Source: Unio delphinus
Lineage: Eukaryota; Mollusca; Bivalvia; Unionida; Unionidae
Direction: 5' to 3'
Assembly (NCBI GenBank): GCA_029339505.1
Contig: JAQISU010000170.1
Span: 326,501 to 390,500, forward strand
DNA: 64,000 nt
The position numbers were made by a program, and so were the translations under genes. Positions 1-11,715 of this stretch are shown here, piece by piece. A model generated the notes under the pieces. The model saw nothing but the letters and a program-made list of their open reading frames with translations. It was not told the DNA's origin and ran no database searches. How positions within the stretch are numbered: position 1 is the stretch's first letter; every line of letters starts with the position of its first letter.

Positions 1-1083
1 ATAGGTGAGCACACCGACCTTGAAGACAAGGTGATAAATTGGCTGCTGGAAACTAAGTACAGTCCAAACCTAACTGATGACTTATCTACCATCGGAAACA
101 AAACGACAGAATTTGCGAAAGATATCGGAAAACCAGATTTGAAAATTGGAATCCCGTGGTTAAAGCAAATTCTTGAGAGGTACGTTAGTGTGACAAAAAT
201 TGATGAAACTGGAGACGTTTGTACAGAAGAGTTCCGTCTGCAAGTTACAAACTATGCCAAAGAGCATGGTGTTAAGGCTGCATCAAATCTGTATGGTTTA
301 GATGTAAATACAGTTGGATGGTGGGCAAGGAAGTATAAGACAAAGGTTGTATGCAAGAAAGATGACGCCCTAAATCCTAATGTGAAATCATCAACAAGAA
401 AAAGGTACACAGTTAATTTCAAAATTGAAGCTGTTAAATGTGCCGAAAAGCTTGGCAATCGTGCAGCTGCAAGAATTTATGAAGTTCCTGAGACAAATGT
501 CAGGTTATGGAGAAAACATAAAGAACAGCTTTCACATAGTAAAGGAAATGTTCTAAAATTGAAGCCCACTGTTTCCCCACGTCAGTACAGCCTTCTAGAA
601 AGTCTTGTGAAACACTGGATCATAAGTGAAAGACGCAAAATCACAGGAGCTGAGATTCGAGCCAAGGCTTTATCTTTTGCAGAGCAAGCAAATTCACCTG
701 GATTCAAAGGCAGCCATAAATGGTTTTATCAATTTGTAAAATGTCATAGTCTTCAGCAGTATGTTAAAACAGAATGTTCGAAAGAGGAAAATTTTGAATT
801 TGAGAACAGGAAAGAAGTTGCAAGAAGTTTGGAGAGAGATAGTCATGGAAGGTTTAAGAGTAGGCCTGGGGAGTCATTTTTATCAAATGAATTCAAACTG
901 GAAATAGTTCGTTTTGCTGAAGCAAATGGAAACGAGGAAGCCGTGAAAAAATATGGAATTAATCAGACAGTGATCTGTGACTGGAGATTGAAAAAATCTT
1001 ATCTTTCACAGCGAATGTCGGCACAAAAAGAAAAGGAAAAAGAAAGCTCAATATTTTGTATACATCATCATTTTCCACAATAA
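1..1083 (+). CDS. Multi-HTH (CENP-B/Brinker-type) DNA-binding protein, 3' part
   Basis: The frame is open from base 1 to the TAA at 1081-1083, so the gene or exon begins outside the window and the true start is not visible. About 360 codons are present. In order I read: the end of a CENP-B/Tc5-type HTH (bases ~25-185), a Pipsqueak/Brinker-like HTH (~214-340, ending WWARKYK), a second Brinker-like HTH (~403-530, with RIYEVPETNVRLWRKHK), a second CENP-B/Tc5-type HTH (~565-755, with GFKGSHKWFYQF) and a third Brinker-like HTH (~880-1005, with YGINQTVICDWRLKK). The tail is lysine/glutamate-rich. These folds bind DNA in pogo-type transposases and in host transcription factors derived from them. No DDE catalytic domain follows, so a domesticated regulator is likelier than an active transposase. 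An AATAAA at 1234-1239 could be its poly(A) signal. The domain class is fairly sure; the gene identity is not. Confidence 0.75.
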   Translation: MGEHTDLEDKVINWLLETKYSPNLTDDLSTIGNKTTEFAKDIGKPDLKIGIPWLKQILERYVSVTKIDETGDVCTEEFRLQVTNYAKEHGVKAASNLYGLDVNTVGWWARKYKTKVVCKKDDALNPNVKSSTRKRYTVNFKIEAVKCAEKLGNRAAARIYEVPETNVRLWRKHKEQLSHSKGNVLKLKPTVSPRQYSLLESLVKHWIISERRKITGAEIRAKALSFAEQANSPGFKGSHKWFYQFVKCHSLQQYVKTECSKEENFEFENRKEVARSLERDSHGRFKSRPGESFLSNEFKLEIVRFAEANGNEEAVKKYGINQTVICDWRLKKSYLSQRMSAQKEKEKESSIFCIHHHFPQ

Positions 1084-4000
1084 TGAATGCTTTTTGTTGG
1101 ACATAATTGTAATTAGTTTTTGTGAATTTTCTCTTTCTACTGGAAACATTAAACGATCCTATATTTTCCTCCTAAGACATACATTGCACAATCCAATATT
1201 CTTCTTGTATGTTTGGTGGAAACAAATTAGAGAAATAAATTCCAGAATATTGATTGGAAAGAACAATTGTAGTCAGAGAAATCATTCCGCCAAGCTGTGT
1301 TAATATTGACAGATGCTTCGATGGCGTAATACAACGGTTTCATCAAAATGTGCAATTTCTTTTTAAAAATATTCCTGCGTACAGTATAGACACTTACCGA
1401 TATTTGGCAACAACCACGAAATACAAAATGGCCATAAGACGTAAAGATGCTTACTGCCGTTTGGATTTACAAGTCGTCATCGGATCTGATATGAAACTAT
1501 TTTACACATATCGCCAAAAGGACCCTTGGGCCGATTGTAACGCAAGAGACGCAAGTAATGCCTGTACGTGTCTAAAACGTACAACGTACTGTGGAATGTG
1601 GAAGATTTGTCTGCAAACATGACACCCTGTAATCATCCATCAGTGGCAGCATATGTTTGTATGGGAGGGACTTCTTTATAGGACTAGTCTTCTAATATAT
1701 AGATGTGGTTAAACTTCTGTTTAATACCATTTTCAGTGTCAAGAGTATGAAGTATTTTCAAATTTTTTTTTAAGCATAAACATCTTTTGATCTAATTACT
1801 TCCAGTCGTGAAAAGAGTTTGTAAATTGTTAGTTACATTGTAGTTTCATTGTTTGCTAAATACGAGAATGATTCATGCACATAATAGGTCTTGCAATGAA
1901 ACACTTTTCAACTTACAAAGTACATGACAGTATTTTGTTTTCTACCCCCCCCCTCCCCGCCTGCCGTCTTTTAAGGATGTCCTTTATGCGTATTATATTA
2001 ACATATATACTTCCATATGTAGCATTAAACAGTTCTCAGCTATGCCCGCGGTCACGTTTGGGCCCTCACGGCTTTAAAATTACATGCTATCAATAAAAAA
2101 AATATATAGATAGTATGTATGTTTAATTTATATTACGTGTTTGACTTTTGTTCATGATTGAGGGTAGCTTTTTGGCTTTTCTGACAAAATAATGTCAATT
2201 TTAAGATGTTTACTTCAATCTGAGTTCAAGATACCGTCTTGATTACAAAACTTAGAATGTTACGGAAGAGAACACGTTGACAATATTTTGGAATTTTTCG
2301 ATTCGAAAGGACCCGCATCCAGGGTATTATGTTGCGTCATAGGTTAGTTGATAGTTTGTATGTCAGTATAGAGGTTGCAAACAAAATCTTCATTCCTATC
2401 ATAATATCGGTATGTGGAAATCAATTTTAGTTGTGTTCATGAATAATTTGAGAGAAATAATCTATATAATTATCACTGAAATTACAAAGTGCTCATTGAT
2501 TATTTTAATCCTAAATTACTACTTTGGGATTATTGGGAGACTCATTCAAAGATATATTGAATTGTATCAATGTGGTACCTCATCATCTTCAAGACTATAT
2601 TGGCACATTCAAGACTTGCTACATCAGCAAAAACAAAACTATTGAAAATTGTTCAAAACATTCTATACTTTTGGACTTGTGATAGAACATGAAGGAATAT
2701 TTGGAATGCAATTCACAAGACTGTATCTTTTCAATTATATTCTAAGGAAACAAATTACTTATTAATTTTCTGAAATTTGTGATTCCACTTCTTCTTTCAG
2801 ATAATAGTTTAAGACCATCGAGTAGTTCAAAAGTTAGCCATTAACATATATTCATCTGCACACTCGTTAGAAAATGCAGAAACAGATTCGTTTAAGAAGA
2901 TCGGCGTGGGAAAGCTGATCCTTTCTAGGTTACATCATTTATAGTCGCCCCATTACCCCATCCGCAGAATTTATGATACTCCCTTACACTGGGAGATTTC
3001 AGGTTCGTAAAGAACCAATACAGAGCACAATCGTAGATACAAAGGATGAAAGTAATTGTTACCCAAGTATTACTTGATTTGACCTGAAACCGACAGGTTT
3101 TCCATCAAATTACTTACCATAACATTTCAGTAAATGTATACAGAGCTAGGGGAAATTAGGCAGTCGTTGATGCACATTTTAGATCAAACCATAGCCTCAG
3201 AAAATTAAGACAAATGTATTTCTGTACAAGAATCGTCCCCTTGTGCGTACACTATGAAATCATACATTAACGATACCACTGCAAATATCGATTTTGAAAC
3301 AAAATTTAAAATGAAACGTGCATCGACTTCAATACACAATGTACCCCTTAACGAATTATGCGAAACAGTTTAGTGTAGCTTTAGGGAAGGTTTTGATACA
3401 TTGCTTTTTAATTATAAAATATTTGTCACGAAATCGTGTTTTTGAACGTAATCGTACATTTAGGACTCTGGGTCTTAAACTATGTAACAGAAATAATCAA
3501 AACCAACAAGTTTCATGAAATCAACAAGTGATTTGCTTCTCGAAGATACTGTAATAAATTTGAAGTATGTGCATTTGGTTATAATGCCCAATTTTATGGA
3601 ATTCATAGATATGTGTGATTACTTGTCTGATTATTTGAATTCGGTGCAAAGGAAATATTCCTTAGCCCGAAATAATTAGTTACTGAAGAAGATGTCACGG
3701 AGTGAAATGTTAATGAGCTTCCATGATGCCATGGTTCACTAGTAGTGAATTCAATATCATTGTCCTTAATAAAATATAGTGGTGTACATTGGCGGTGTGA
3801 CTGCAGTCTCAATATTTACGGTAGGAAACCGGTAACTTACACAAAGAATAAATAAGAAGTGACTCGTTAGATACCGTTTAGGTCGCGATAGTGGCAGATG
3901 TGATGCAGTTGTACTGACGAAATGTGCCTTGCAACCATAAATTGACTGGCGTAAGAAAGCGTAGTTAAAATAGTTGCCTTTGTTATGGGATAGGTATATA

Positions 4001-5342
4001 GTTTCTACGGCGTGAACTGCTGACGATACGGAAACCTGATGTAGAGAAACCATGCAGATGTGCGGTTCACATATATTTGGCAGGTTGTTAGATCTGTGGT
4101 ATTATCACAGTGTTATTACTTTGATTAGAGTAAAATTTATATATGGAATGAACAGGTAATTTACAGCTAAAGTTGTATCAAAGTGTTTAGAAATCTGAGA
4201 CAAACTTGTGACTTCTAGCGGGAATAGAGCCAGGCTTTGCCACAGCTTGGTTAAGCAAATACCCTTGCCTTGTAACACTACAAAGTAAAAACTTTAAATA
4301 ATTTTACCTTACTGTCAACTAAATCCCAAATGATCCTAAATATCGTACCACAAATCCAAAATAATAGAATATGAATTCTAAGTCTTAAATGTCCTGATGT
4401 ACCTAAAGTCTTGAATGTCCATAATTACCAATAGTTTTAAATCAATTCACAGTAATCCAAAAGAAACGTGTTATTCCAGATTTTAATGAGCATTTTGTAT
4501 TTCCAATGAATAATCCTCTCACGTTATATCTTGACACAACTGTAAATGATTCCATAGACTAATCTTAGAACATGAATAAAAAAATGTTTTTTGCCAAACT
4601 TCTTTTTATACATATTACACGTGACCTATTACAATAGTTTTGTCCTAAAAACAAATGGAAACTTTCACTTGATCGTAAGCAGAAATAGGACTTTACAGAT
4701 AAGAAATAAACAACGTTTTAGCCCTTACAATTATGACAAATGTTAGGTATACAAAAGCTGTCCACAGCACTGATATTCGCATAAACGTCAAACACACAGT
4801 ATAAATCAAATATACATAACAGTACATTGGATTTTCCCCGAGTAGAGTATTACCTATGGTGTTAGAGTAGTTTACATTCACAACCCGCCTCATATTCTCA
4901 GCTGGTTATAGATTTGACCATGTCTAGAGCCCTTTTTAAGCTATGCTTTTTTGTGTATATTCTCAATTGTTTTTTCTTTAAGCTACCTGTGGAACCTTCT
5001 AGACCTTCATTTGAAATATTACTGATTCACATTCCACTTGGGACAATACGAATTTATACAAATCACAGCCTGGCCTTATTTGTATAAAAAAACCAAATAA
5101 ACACAAACAGCTGCCCTTACAGAATAACAGGTCCTGAAATATTGGAAAATGCAACTATTCTACTGAAAATATACCGGTTTTTGGTTCTTTAAACAATTAA
5201 TTATGGTTGTGCTCAAAATTATGGTACGCTCTCTGGCAATGGATTACGCGATAGCATGGATATTTATAAAATCAAGTCGGACAGTATTATCACAGCACAA
5301 ACATTTTTGTCAGGAAGCTGTCAACATTACAAGAGCAATTGT
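1084..5342. other. Intergenic region without supported genes
   Basis: AT-rich sequence with only short, unconvincing ORFs. It may include 3' UTR of the upstream gene to about 1.25 kb. A 122-codon ORF at 1254-1622 has a faint PIF/Harbinger-transposase look, covered under findings. I see no other domains and no long repeats. Confidence 0.6.
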
Positions 5343-5431
5343 TATGAAATGTTTTTGTTATGTATGTTGTGATTAGCTTTTCATAACCTTCTTCTCATTT
5401 CTTGTTGTGAGAAGGAATTACTCATAAGTTA
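5343..5431. repeat. 90-bp direct repeat, copy 1
   Basis: The block beginning TTATGAAATG and ending AAGTTAGGGAGCG recurs at 5684-5772 with a few differences. It contains an internal inverted CCTTCTTCTCAT / ATGAGAAGG-type element. The identity of the repeat is unknown. Confidence 0.8.
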
Positions 5432-5683
5432 GGGAGCGTGATATCTCGTGATAGCAAAGATGTTGGTGCGAGTCTCTCCCATGGATCATAGTTATACGTG
5501 TGACGGCTTTATTCATGATGTTAGTCCACTCATGTCGTTTTTTCAAAGAATATTCTCCCATAATTTTATGAAAACACTGTCTCAAAAGAAATAGTCACTC
5601 ATAACGGTGTAGACAGGCTACATCTTGGGGACATTTTCTGTGCGAGAGGGTCCAGAGATCTGTAACATTCTCCATCCACTTGT

Positions 5684-5772
5684 TATGAAATTATTTCTGT
5701 TATGTGTGTTGTGATTGGCTTTTCATAACCTTCTTCTCATTTCTTGTTATGAGAAGGAATTACTCATAAGTT
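5684..5772. repeat. 90-bp direct repeat, copy 2
   Basis: Second copy of the 5343-5431 block, same orientation, about 340 bp downstream. In this copy the inner palindrome is better preserved (TTGTTATGAGAAGG). A short GA-rich run follows at about 5795-5812. Confidence 0.8.
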
Positions 5773-7225
5773 AGGGAGCGTCAATATCCATGGTGAGAGA
5801 GAGAGAGAGAAGAAAGAGTACAGACTCTCTTAAAAGAGTGTCGCCGCGATGATAAGACAGCTACATCTGTAATGAAAAACGAACACGCCACTAGCTTCAA
5901 AGTATAAGGGACTGACCTAGACAATATACGCCTCTTTACTTATACTCACTAGGCGCAAGTCAGGACCAAATAAGGTAATCCCCTACTAAGCTAGCGGCAA
6001 TGTCTGTTAAACATTAGATATGAACCATTTTGTTTACGTCACTAACAGAAGGCCAGGTTCAGTCTTAGTCACCGGATTGGAAATTCTCCAATGCGTAATC
6101 TTGAAATCTGTTTAGTTTACAGAATTATATATTCTTTACTGAGCAAACCTAGGAGCTCTAGCTGAGTCAGCGAAAACAGCATGTATAGTGTTTTTTGTAA
6201 TATAATTCCACACAGCACTGTACATTGGTATAGCTTTAGTATCTTGCTGCTTCTACACAACACGGCGATATACATTGCCTATTTTTCGCCTGCACAGCAA
6301 CCATCTTCATTCCATTAACATATACAGCTGTGTTTTAGAAATAAATGAAATTACTCTTAATACATTTTAGAAACTTACTTTAATATAAATGAATAAAACA
6401 TTACTTTAATAATACAATTCAAAGAAAATATCAATCTTTTTAATTTTACTAAAAATTAAATCCTACCACAATCATCAGTTGTAGAGGTAAGTGAAATTTA
6501 CAATTGCATATTTATCGCTACCCATGTTATATGTTATAATCGTTTGATATATTTAATGTACCAGTATTTATTCTAACTTTTCAAGATAGACATATTTCAC
6601 CTAAAACCATGCTAATAGACTATTGTCTGTTTTCAAGGTAGCCACTGTATAATGGCCCGACCATCCCAGTGTTCCGAAGGATCCCTCATGAACTTTTTAA
6701 CTCTACTGACCCGTTGGTCCCAACGTTTTCGGTCTCTTACCATGAAAAGTCTACTATCTTCCCCACCCACCCCCCCGGGCCAAGGTTTTCACCAACGTAT
6801 GCACACAAGTTTTTCGAAACTCCACGTGACCTATATTCGACATCCAATATACTAGTATTACCTCTACATCCAAAATCGGCATGAAAATATAATCACTAGA
6901 ACAGTGTAGTACATGATATATGGTCAGATATAAATGCAAAGATATACGTAACACATGTGGGTACATGGTGTTGCTTAGCCAGGAAAATAGTCACTAACAC
7001 GAAAACCACACGTCCAAAATTCTTTGGAATAATTGTAGGTGGAAACGCTTCTTTTAAAACTGTTTGGTCATCCTCCGGGTCCTGAATACATGTATTGTCT
7101 TTCTTCCACAGAGTATGTTTCAACACTGAGGACACTGCATCATGGTAAGCGTTTTGTGTCTGTGTTTGTTGTTCGCAAGAATCAGACTTCGTAGTCTCGA
7201 GAAATGAGTTTGAGTTTTTTGTATT
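5773..7225. other. Intergenic region, nothing recognised
   Basis: Overlapping short ORFs around 6.65-7.13 kb are open on both strands and show no domain. A minus-strand ORF at 6896-7135 follows an AG and could be a downstream exon of the BIR-like exon at 7226-7489, but the splice junctions do not give a convincing BIR continuation. Confidence 0.5.
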
Positions 7226-7489
7226 TCAGAGAGACCATTTAACATGCTCCAGGAAAACTGGGCCTTTGTATCTTTTAATCTTCACACTACAACGGAAACA
7301 CTGTGCTTTTTCTCCTGTTACCGAGTAAACAATTCCGACTCTAGCCAACGTTTTAGTACTAGGCATTACATCCGGATATTTAAGCAGCTGCTTCAAATAC
7401 TCGAGTCCACTTGCTGCATGCTTGAGATCCATAGATTGGTACACTAATGCCATCATTGTGACCAGTAAAACAGAAAGGGTATGCTGCAT
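7226..7489 (-). CDS. BIR-like (IAP repeat) exon or fragment
   Basis: An 87-codon minus-strand reading frame. Its second half resembles the start and core of a baculoviral IAP repeat: a proline/serine-containing lead, an LARVGIVYSVTGEKAQCFRC segment, then a basic/aromatic stretch and an EHVKW. This gives the CxxC plus histidine zinc ligands; the spacing from the second Cys to His is 14, against 16 usual for BIR domains. The last Cys ligand is not in this frame and would have to lie in a further exon. The frame stays open upstream of the ATG, so it may be an internal exon. BIR domains bind caspases or IAP antagonists; whether this one is functional cannot be told. It could equally be a decayed paralogue. 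Confidence 0.4.
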   Translation of the reverse strand: MQHTLSVLLVTMMALVYQSMDLKHAASGLEYLKQLLKYPDVMPSTKTLARVGIVYSVTGEKAQCFRCSVKIKRYKGPVFLEHVKWSL

Positions 7490-8498
7490 CGCATTTGCTA
7501 GTAGAACGGCATCGCTTAGATTTAAGTAGCAACGTTGAATTGTTAGCTGGGGATTTGCTGTTTTTTGTTTGTCAGCGTATAATTTTCTCTGGATTTAATG
7601 AGGTTTAGTTCATGCAAAAGTTAGATTTTGTCTGGATTGAAAAGATTCTTTCAATACGTCAAAATTCACAACTCGCCTTTGATCGATAGTTGAGTGTCAG
7701 TCTTTTGATTTCACATTTGGAATGAATTTATCCCTGTCGGGTTATATACTGGTCTACGTAAATATTTAGAGAAACCGCTAGCAAAACTGACACTAGCGTT
7801 TCCTGACTTTCTTGTTGGTGGGTTAGGATTATCGGTCTTGTGACAAGAGCTTGAGGATGTTGGTTAGGGCTCTTTAAAATCATCATGTAATTGGATTAAT
7901 AATTTAGTTTATGTGTAGGCGACATTGAAAGTCAGCGACGTCTTCTCTTCAACTGTGAAGATGTGAAAAGAAAATTTCAAACAGAATTTACTATTTTAGT
8001 CTGAGAATACAGTCATCAGATACCATACTTCAGATAAGACTACCAACTACTTCCCTCGAGAAAAAAGTAAAGATGCCCTCTTTAAATATCAAAAACATTA
8101 ATAGCTCCAGAACTTATTTTTTTTTACAACTAATAGGAGAGTTTTTCAGAAACATAAGCAGAGTCCATATACGGCAAGAAATGTAAAAAGTCAAGTCAAC
8201 CAGAGTAGAGTGAAGATGAAGAACGTGTGTCAGTGATGGAGAAGAAACTGAAAAAAAAGAGTGAAACAAAGAATGCAAATGTGCTTTAATTTAAAAGTGG
8301 TATGAAATAGTCATTGTGATTCAAGCAAGAATACAGGAAAGAAAACGTAGGTGTATCCTTGATTTGATTTTTTTGTTACAGCTTGACCATTTCAAGTTAC
8401 AATAGGTCTATGTCTATGTGCATGTGTACAAAGGGGTTAATCAAGAACTGCACACAAAATTCATATTAAAACTATAATTTAGTCTAATTCAAATAATA

Positions 8499-8499
<1 letters not shown>
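7490..8499. other. Intergenic region, nothing recognised
   Basis: AT-rich sequence with homopolymer runs and no ORF worth reporting on either strand. Confidence 0.6.
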
Positions 8500-8536
<37 letters not shown>

Positions 8537-8550
8537 ATAATAATAATAAT
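8500..8550. repeat. (ACT)n/(AAT)n microsatellite
   Basis: Perfect CTA triplets change into AAT triplets. It adjoins the 3' side of the minus-strand LINE remnant. Confidence 0.95.
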
Positions 8551-8554
8551 GTTT

Positions 8555-9160
8555 CTCTCGGTAGCAAATAAAGGCGAGGATTAGGGTCTGAACGTCCAGA
8601 TGGCATATAATGAAGATGTGACCTGACGCAAGTTCATGGTATACAAGGGTGGACCGTAGAATATTATCATCAGGTCTATGAAGAATCCAGTCTAACTTGT
8701 GGCCATATTTATGGGTGGGTTGGTTACTGACTGTTTGAGGTTGAGACCATAAATGAAATTTATGATTTCTTATGTGATTGGGTGTCCAGGAGAGGCAAAG
8801 TGAAATTTGAAATCTCCAAGAATAATCAGGTTGCCACTTGTCGAATTTCCAAACTCTAGGAGATTTGGAATCTGGTTCAAAAAGAGAGATTCAGTCGGCT
8901 TGTTTTTTTTTTCTACTAGGAAAAGGGCAGTAGAGGCAGAAAAAATGGACTGGCCTTTGTTCCAGTATGAGGGTGGTTTGGACTAGTTCAAACGATATGT
9001 GGTAGAAATTAAAGGGTTGTGGTGTGGTTAAGACGTTTGATCACGGAGTTCTTTGCGATGACAGCAATTCCACCTCCGCGAGAGTGTCCGGGGGAAAGAT
9101 TTGATGGAGCAACCGGTGGATGTTAGGTCAGCGCACTTGGGAGCCTGATGTTCTTACCCA
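8555..9160 (-). pseudogene. LINE (non-LTR retrotransposon) APE-type endonuclease remnant
   Basis: Read on the minus strand, three shifting frames give an endonuclease signature: a SRGGGIAVI segment at about 9,080, a LIILGDF motif followed by a histidine-containing stretch at about 8,820, then LNLKQSVTNPP, KLDWILHRPDDNILRSTLVY and a degenerate SGH in place of SDH at about 8,620-8,760. In APE nucleases of CR1/L2/RTE-like LINEs the GDFN, the THxxG/LDW region and the SDH box sit in this order. Stops and frameshifts occur throughout and the reverse transcriptase is absent, so this is a dead fragment. The clade cannot be fixed by eye. Confidence 0.7.
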
Positions 9161-10090
9161 TGTTTTTGTCAGGAAAAGTTGTCGATATTTTCAACGTTGA
9201 TAACATTAACTATTTATGTGCGCTTTTCCGGTGGTCCTACTGATTGGGCATTGAATAATGCAATACGCAGTGCTATCTCTTGGATAGTTGGCATAAAGGT
9301 TTAAGATTTAATAGGGATTTGAACCAAGTTATCTAAATTAATGGCCGAACTTTTAAACTATTGAGTAGGAAAGGGCGAAAGGAAGATAACTGGTATTAAT
9401 CCTGTTCTATGTCGGTTAGCTTTAAACCAATGTTTCTTTTTTCGCTTCCGGTTACATTTAGGTAACAATGAATCTTGTCTCAGTTGGTTTAGTCTAGGGC
9501 ATAATTAGTGTGGCGAGCCAATGAGTGGTAATTTTAAGTAATTAATTAGGGTCCGTCATAGCATTAGCGGATTGAGTGGCGATCACGTGATGGCGGTTTG
9601 TTCAAGAACAATGGACATTGTAGCACTGGGGCATGACAGCTGAAAAAAATTATAATTGTTCTCGTTTCCAAAACAGGGAGATGAAGAAACACATACAAAC
9701 TGAACAGCCTATGCATGATGACCACAGTAACGTAGACAAAGACAGACAACACGCACATATATCATGAAAAACAGAACAGCTGATTCAAGCCGGTTAATCG
9801 ATAGTGGCCATCTTCTTACAAATTCACAATTCAAATGAACACTAGTAACGACCTAATTTTATAAGGTTCCATTTGTTAAACTAGGCTTCTTACAAAAACC
9901 AAAAAATATAACGTCACTAGCGCCAAAGATAAGCCTCTAATTAACCGAGTTCTTTTACGGTTTAGTTACGTTTGTTATTGTTGTTGTCTTTTTTTTGTCG
10001 TCTTAGGTTTTTTTTATATTATTATGCGCGTGATCTTTATCCGTTGATTCATTATTTCTCCCTCACTGCTGTTGTAAATTAGATCATTGT
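9161..10090. other. Gap between LINE remnant and viral relic
   Basis: No ORF or repeat supported. The outer end of the Polinton-like relic, including any terminal inverted repeat, should fall here, but I could not recognise one by eye. Confidence 0.5.
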
Positions 10091-10094
10091 TATA

Positions 10095-10606
10095 TTAATA
10101 ATGGTAGAGGAAGCGTATACCACCTGATTAGCACGTGAGCGACTAGAAACAATTAAGAAAGTTCTGCCAGTCCGTGATTCTGTCAGGCGAAAATAACGTG
10201 AACGCCAGGAATCTCAGGTTGATTATGCAGAAAGTTCTCAACATATATTCAAACCAAATACTGAAACAACTAAAACAAACAGCTGGAAAATAAACGGAAG
10301 AAACATCAAGAATTTTTACAAGATCATCCTGGTCGAATGCCTCATCTAGCAAAACCTATTACTAAAGAGAGAATAAAAACTGATGAAGAAATAATGGAAG
10401 AATTGCGTAATAAATTTACTGAAGAAGCTTTAAAAGTAATCGATAAAATCGATCCAAAATGAATTTCCAGCTCTTGTCGTTACACACTATGAAAATAGAA
10501 AAAGCATGATGAAACCAACATATGGAAAATATATTTCCAGTCTACAGCACTGGGCTGATGTGTTTTATAAAATTAAAACTAACACAAGTCCAATCGACAC
10601 AAAAAA

Positions 10607-10702
<96 letters not shown>

Positions 10703-11340
10703 GATTCGTTGATCTGGTAAATCGATGTGTTTGATCAATACGAAGAATGTAAACGGCAAAAAACGAAAGAACAAGAACATCGCAAAATAGAACAAAAACA
10801 GCAGAAACCACAAGGGAGAGAACTTCTGCCATACGTTTAAAAATTTATTGATAAATTTGAACCATTAATGTTTGAAAAATAATAAAGATATGAATGATGT
10901 TTAATTAGCTAAATATACTGTAGATGATTCGAATTATCTTTCTGGTATGTTACAAATATATCTTGGGACATAACGAAGATAATTATCGTAAGAACATCTT
11001 TAGAATTCGTCATAATAAGGGTAGTATTAGTAGAGATGATCCAGAGTTTTTAACTAAAAACAAAAGAAGAAGAATATTATGATCCTCCTGGTGCTACTGG
11101 AAGTGGTATTACACGCACTGGGGGAAATGGTCTTATTTCATTTCCTAACAATATTTTCGATGATGTACAATGATTAGAAATTCTTATAGGAGCAAAATGA
11201 GCTGAACATAATACTTTTCGGAAACAACTAGTGCTGTTGTTTGTCAACGATTATTTCAAGGTGCTATCATGGATATTAGAGGATACCGAGAACGTATCGA
11301 TGAACCCGTTATATGACTATCAAAGTGAATACATATATAG
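10095..11340 (+). pseudogene. Viral relic: charged, coiled-coil-like gene(s), unassigned
   Basis: From an ATG at about 10,101 the plus strand gives, across frameshifts, a strongly charged sequence with segments such as LARERLETIKKVLPVRD (~10,130), TKERIKTDEEIMEELRNKF (~10,360) and, after the (TA)n insertion, KTKEQEHRKIEQKQQ (~10,760). A glycine-rich segment reading PPGATGSGITRTGGNG follows at ~11,090, and a DIRGYRERIDEP segment at ~11,270. Polinton-like elements often carry charged or coiled-coil proteins beside the capsid genes, but I do not recognise this one. Several stops, frameshifts and an 88-bp microsatellite break it. It may be two genes. Confidence 0.5.
10609..10697. repeat. (TA)n microsatellite
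   Basis: Almost perfect dinucleotide run interrupting the charged viral ORF. The long IYIY-type ORFs here on both strands are artefacts of the repeat. Confidence 0.98.
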
Positions 11341-11399
11341 ATAATAATTAAGATGATCATATATTAACGACACCGTGGACAGAATAAGAAATTCATGAT

Positions 11400-11715
11400 T
11401 GCCAATTTATCAAGCAACTTACGGTCAATGAAAGCTATTAGAGTTCTTGGTGAAAAGGCTCCTGGTGCTGTTGGCAATGTTGTTCGTAAGGCTTTCACTG
11501 CAATTAAAGATTAGCTAAGGCGATTATTACGAAGACAACTACCGCCAGTGAAATTACCAATACGGAAATTATTGCCGCGAATGTCAGTATAATAATAAAA
11601 TCAAGCCGCCGATCAGAAACTAGCAGCCTATGATGAAGTACAAAGAAATATTACTGCCAATTTATTAGCAGAACGTGGTATTCGAAAGTCAGCGCGACGT
11701 TGATTTAGATCGAAA
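11400..11715 (+). pseudogene. Viral relic: unassigned basic ORF upstream of capsid gene
   Basis: Reads with interruptions through VLGEKAPGAVGNVVRKAF (~11,440), an arginine/leucine-rich basic stretch, then QKLAAYDEVQRNITANLL (~11,605). The basic, alanine-rich composition suggests a small virion or core protein, but this is inference. It sits immediately 5' of the capsid gene. Confidence 0.4.

Noticed and set aside
3603..4053. Overlapping minus-strand ORFs of 69 and 95 codons
   Set aside because: No domain, no splice context, and not distinguishable from chance in this composition.
10506..10832. ORFs of 60-96 codons on both strands with IY repeats
   Set aside because: Created by the (TA)n microsatellite; the real signal here is the frame-shifted viral coding on the plus strand.
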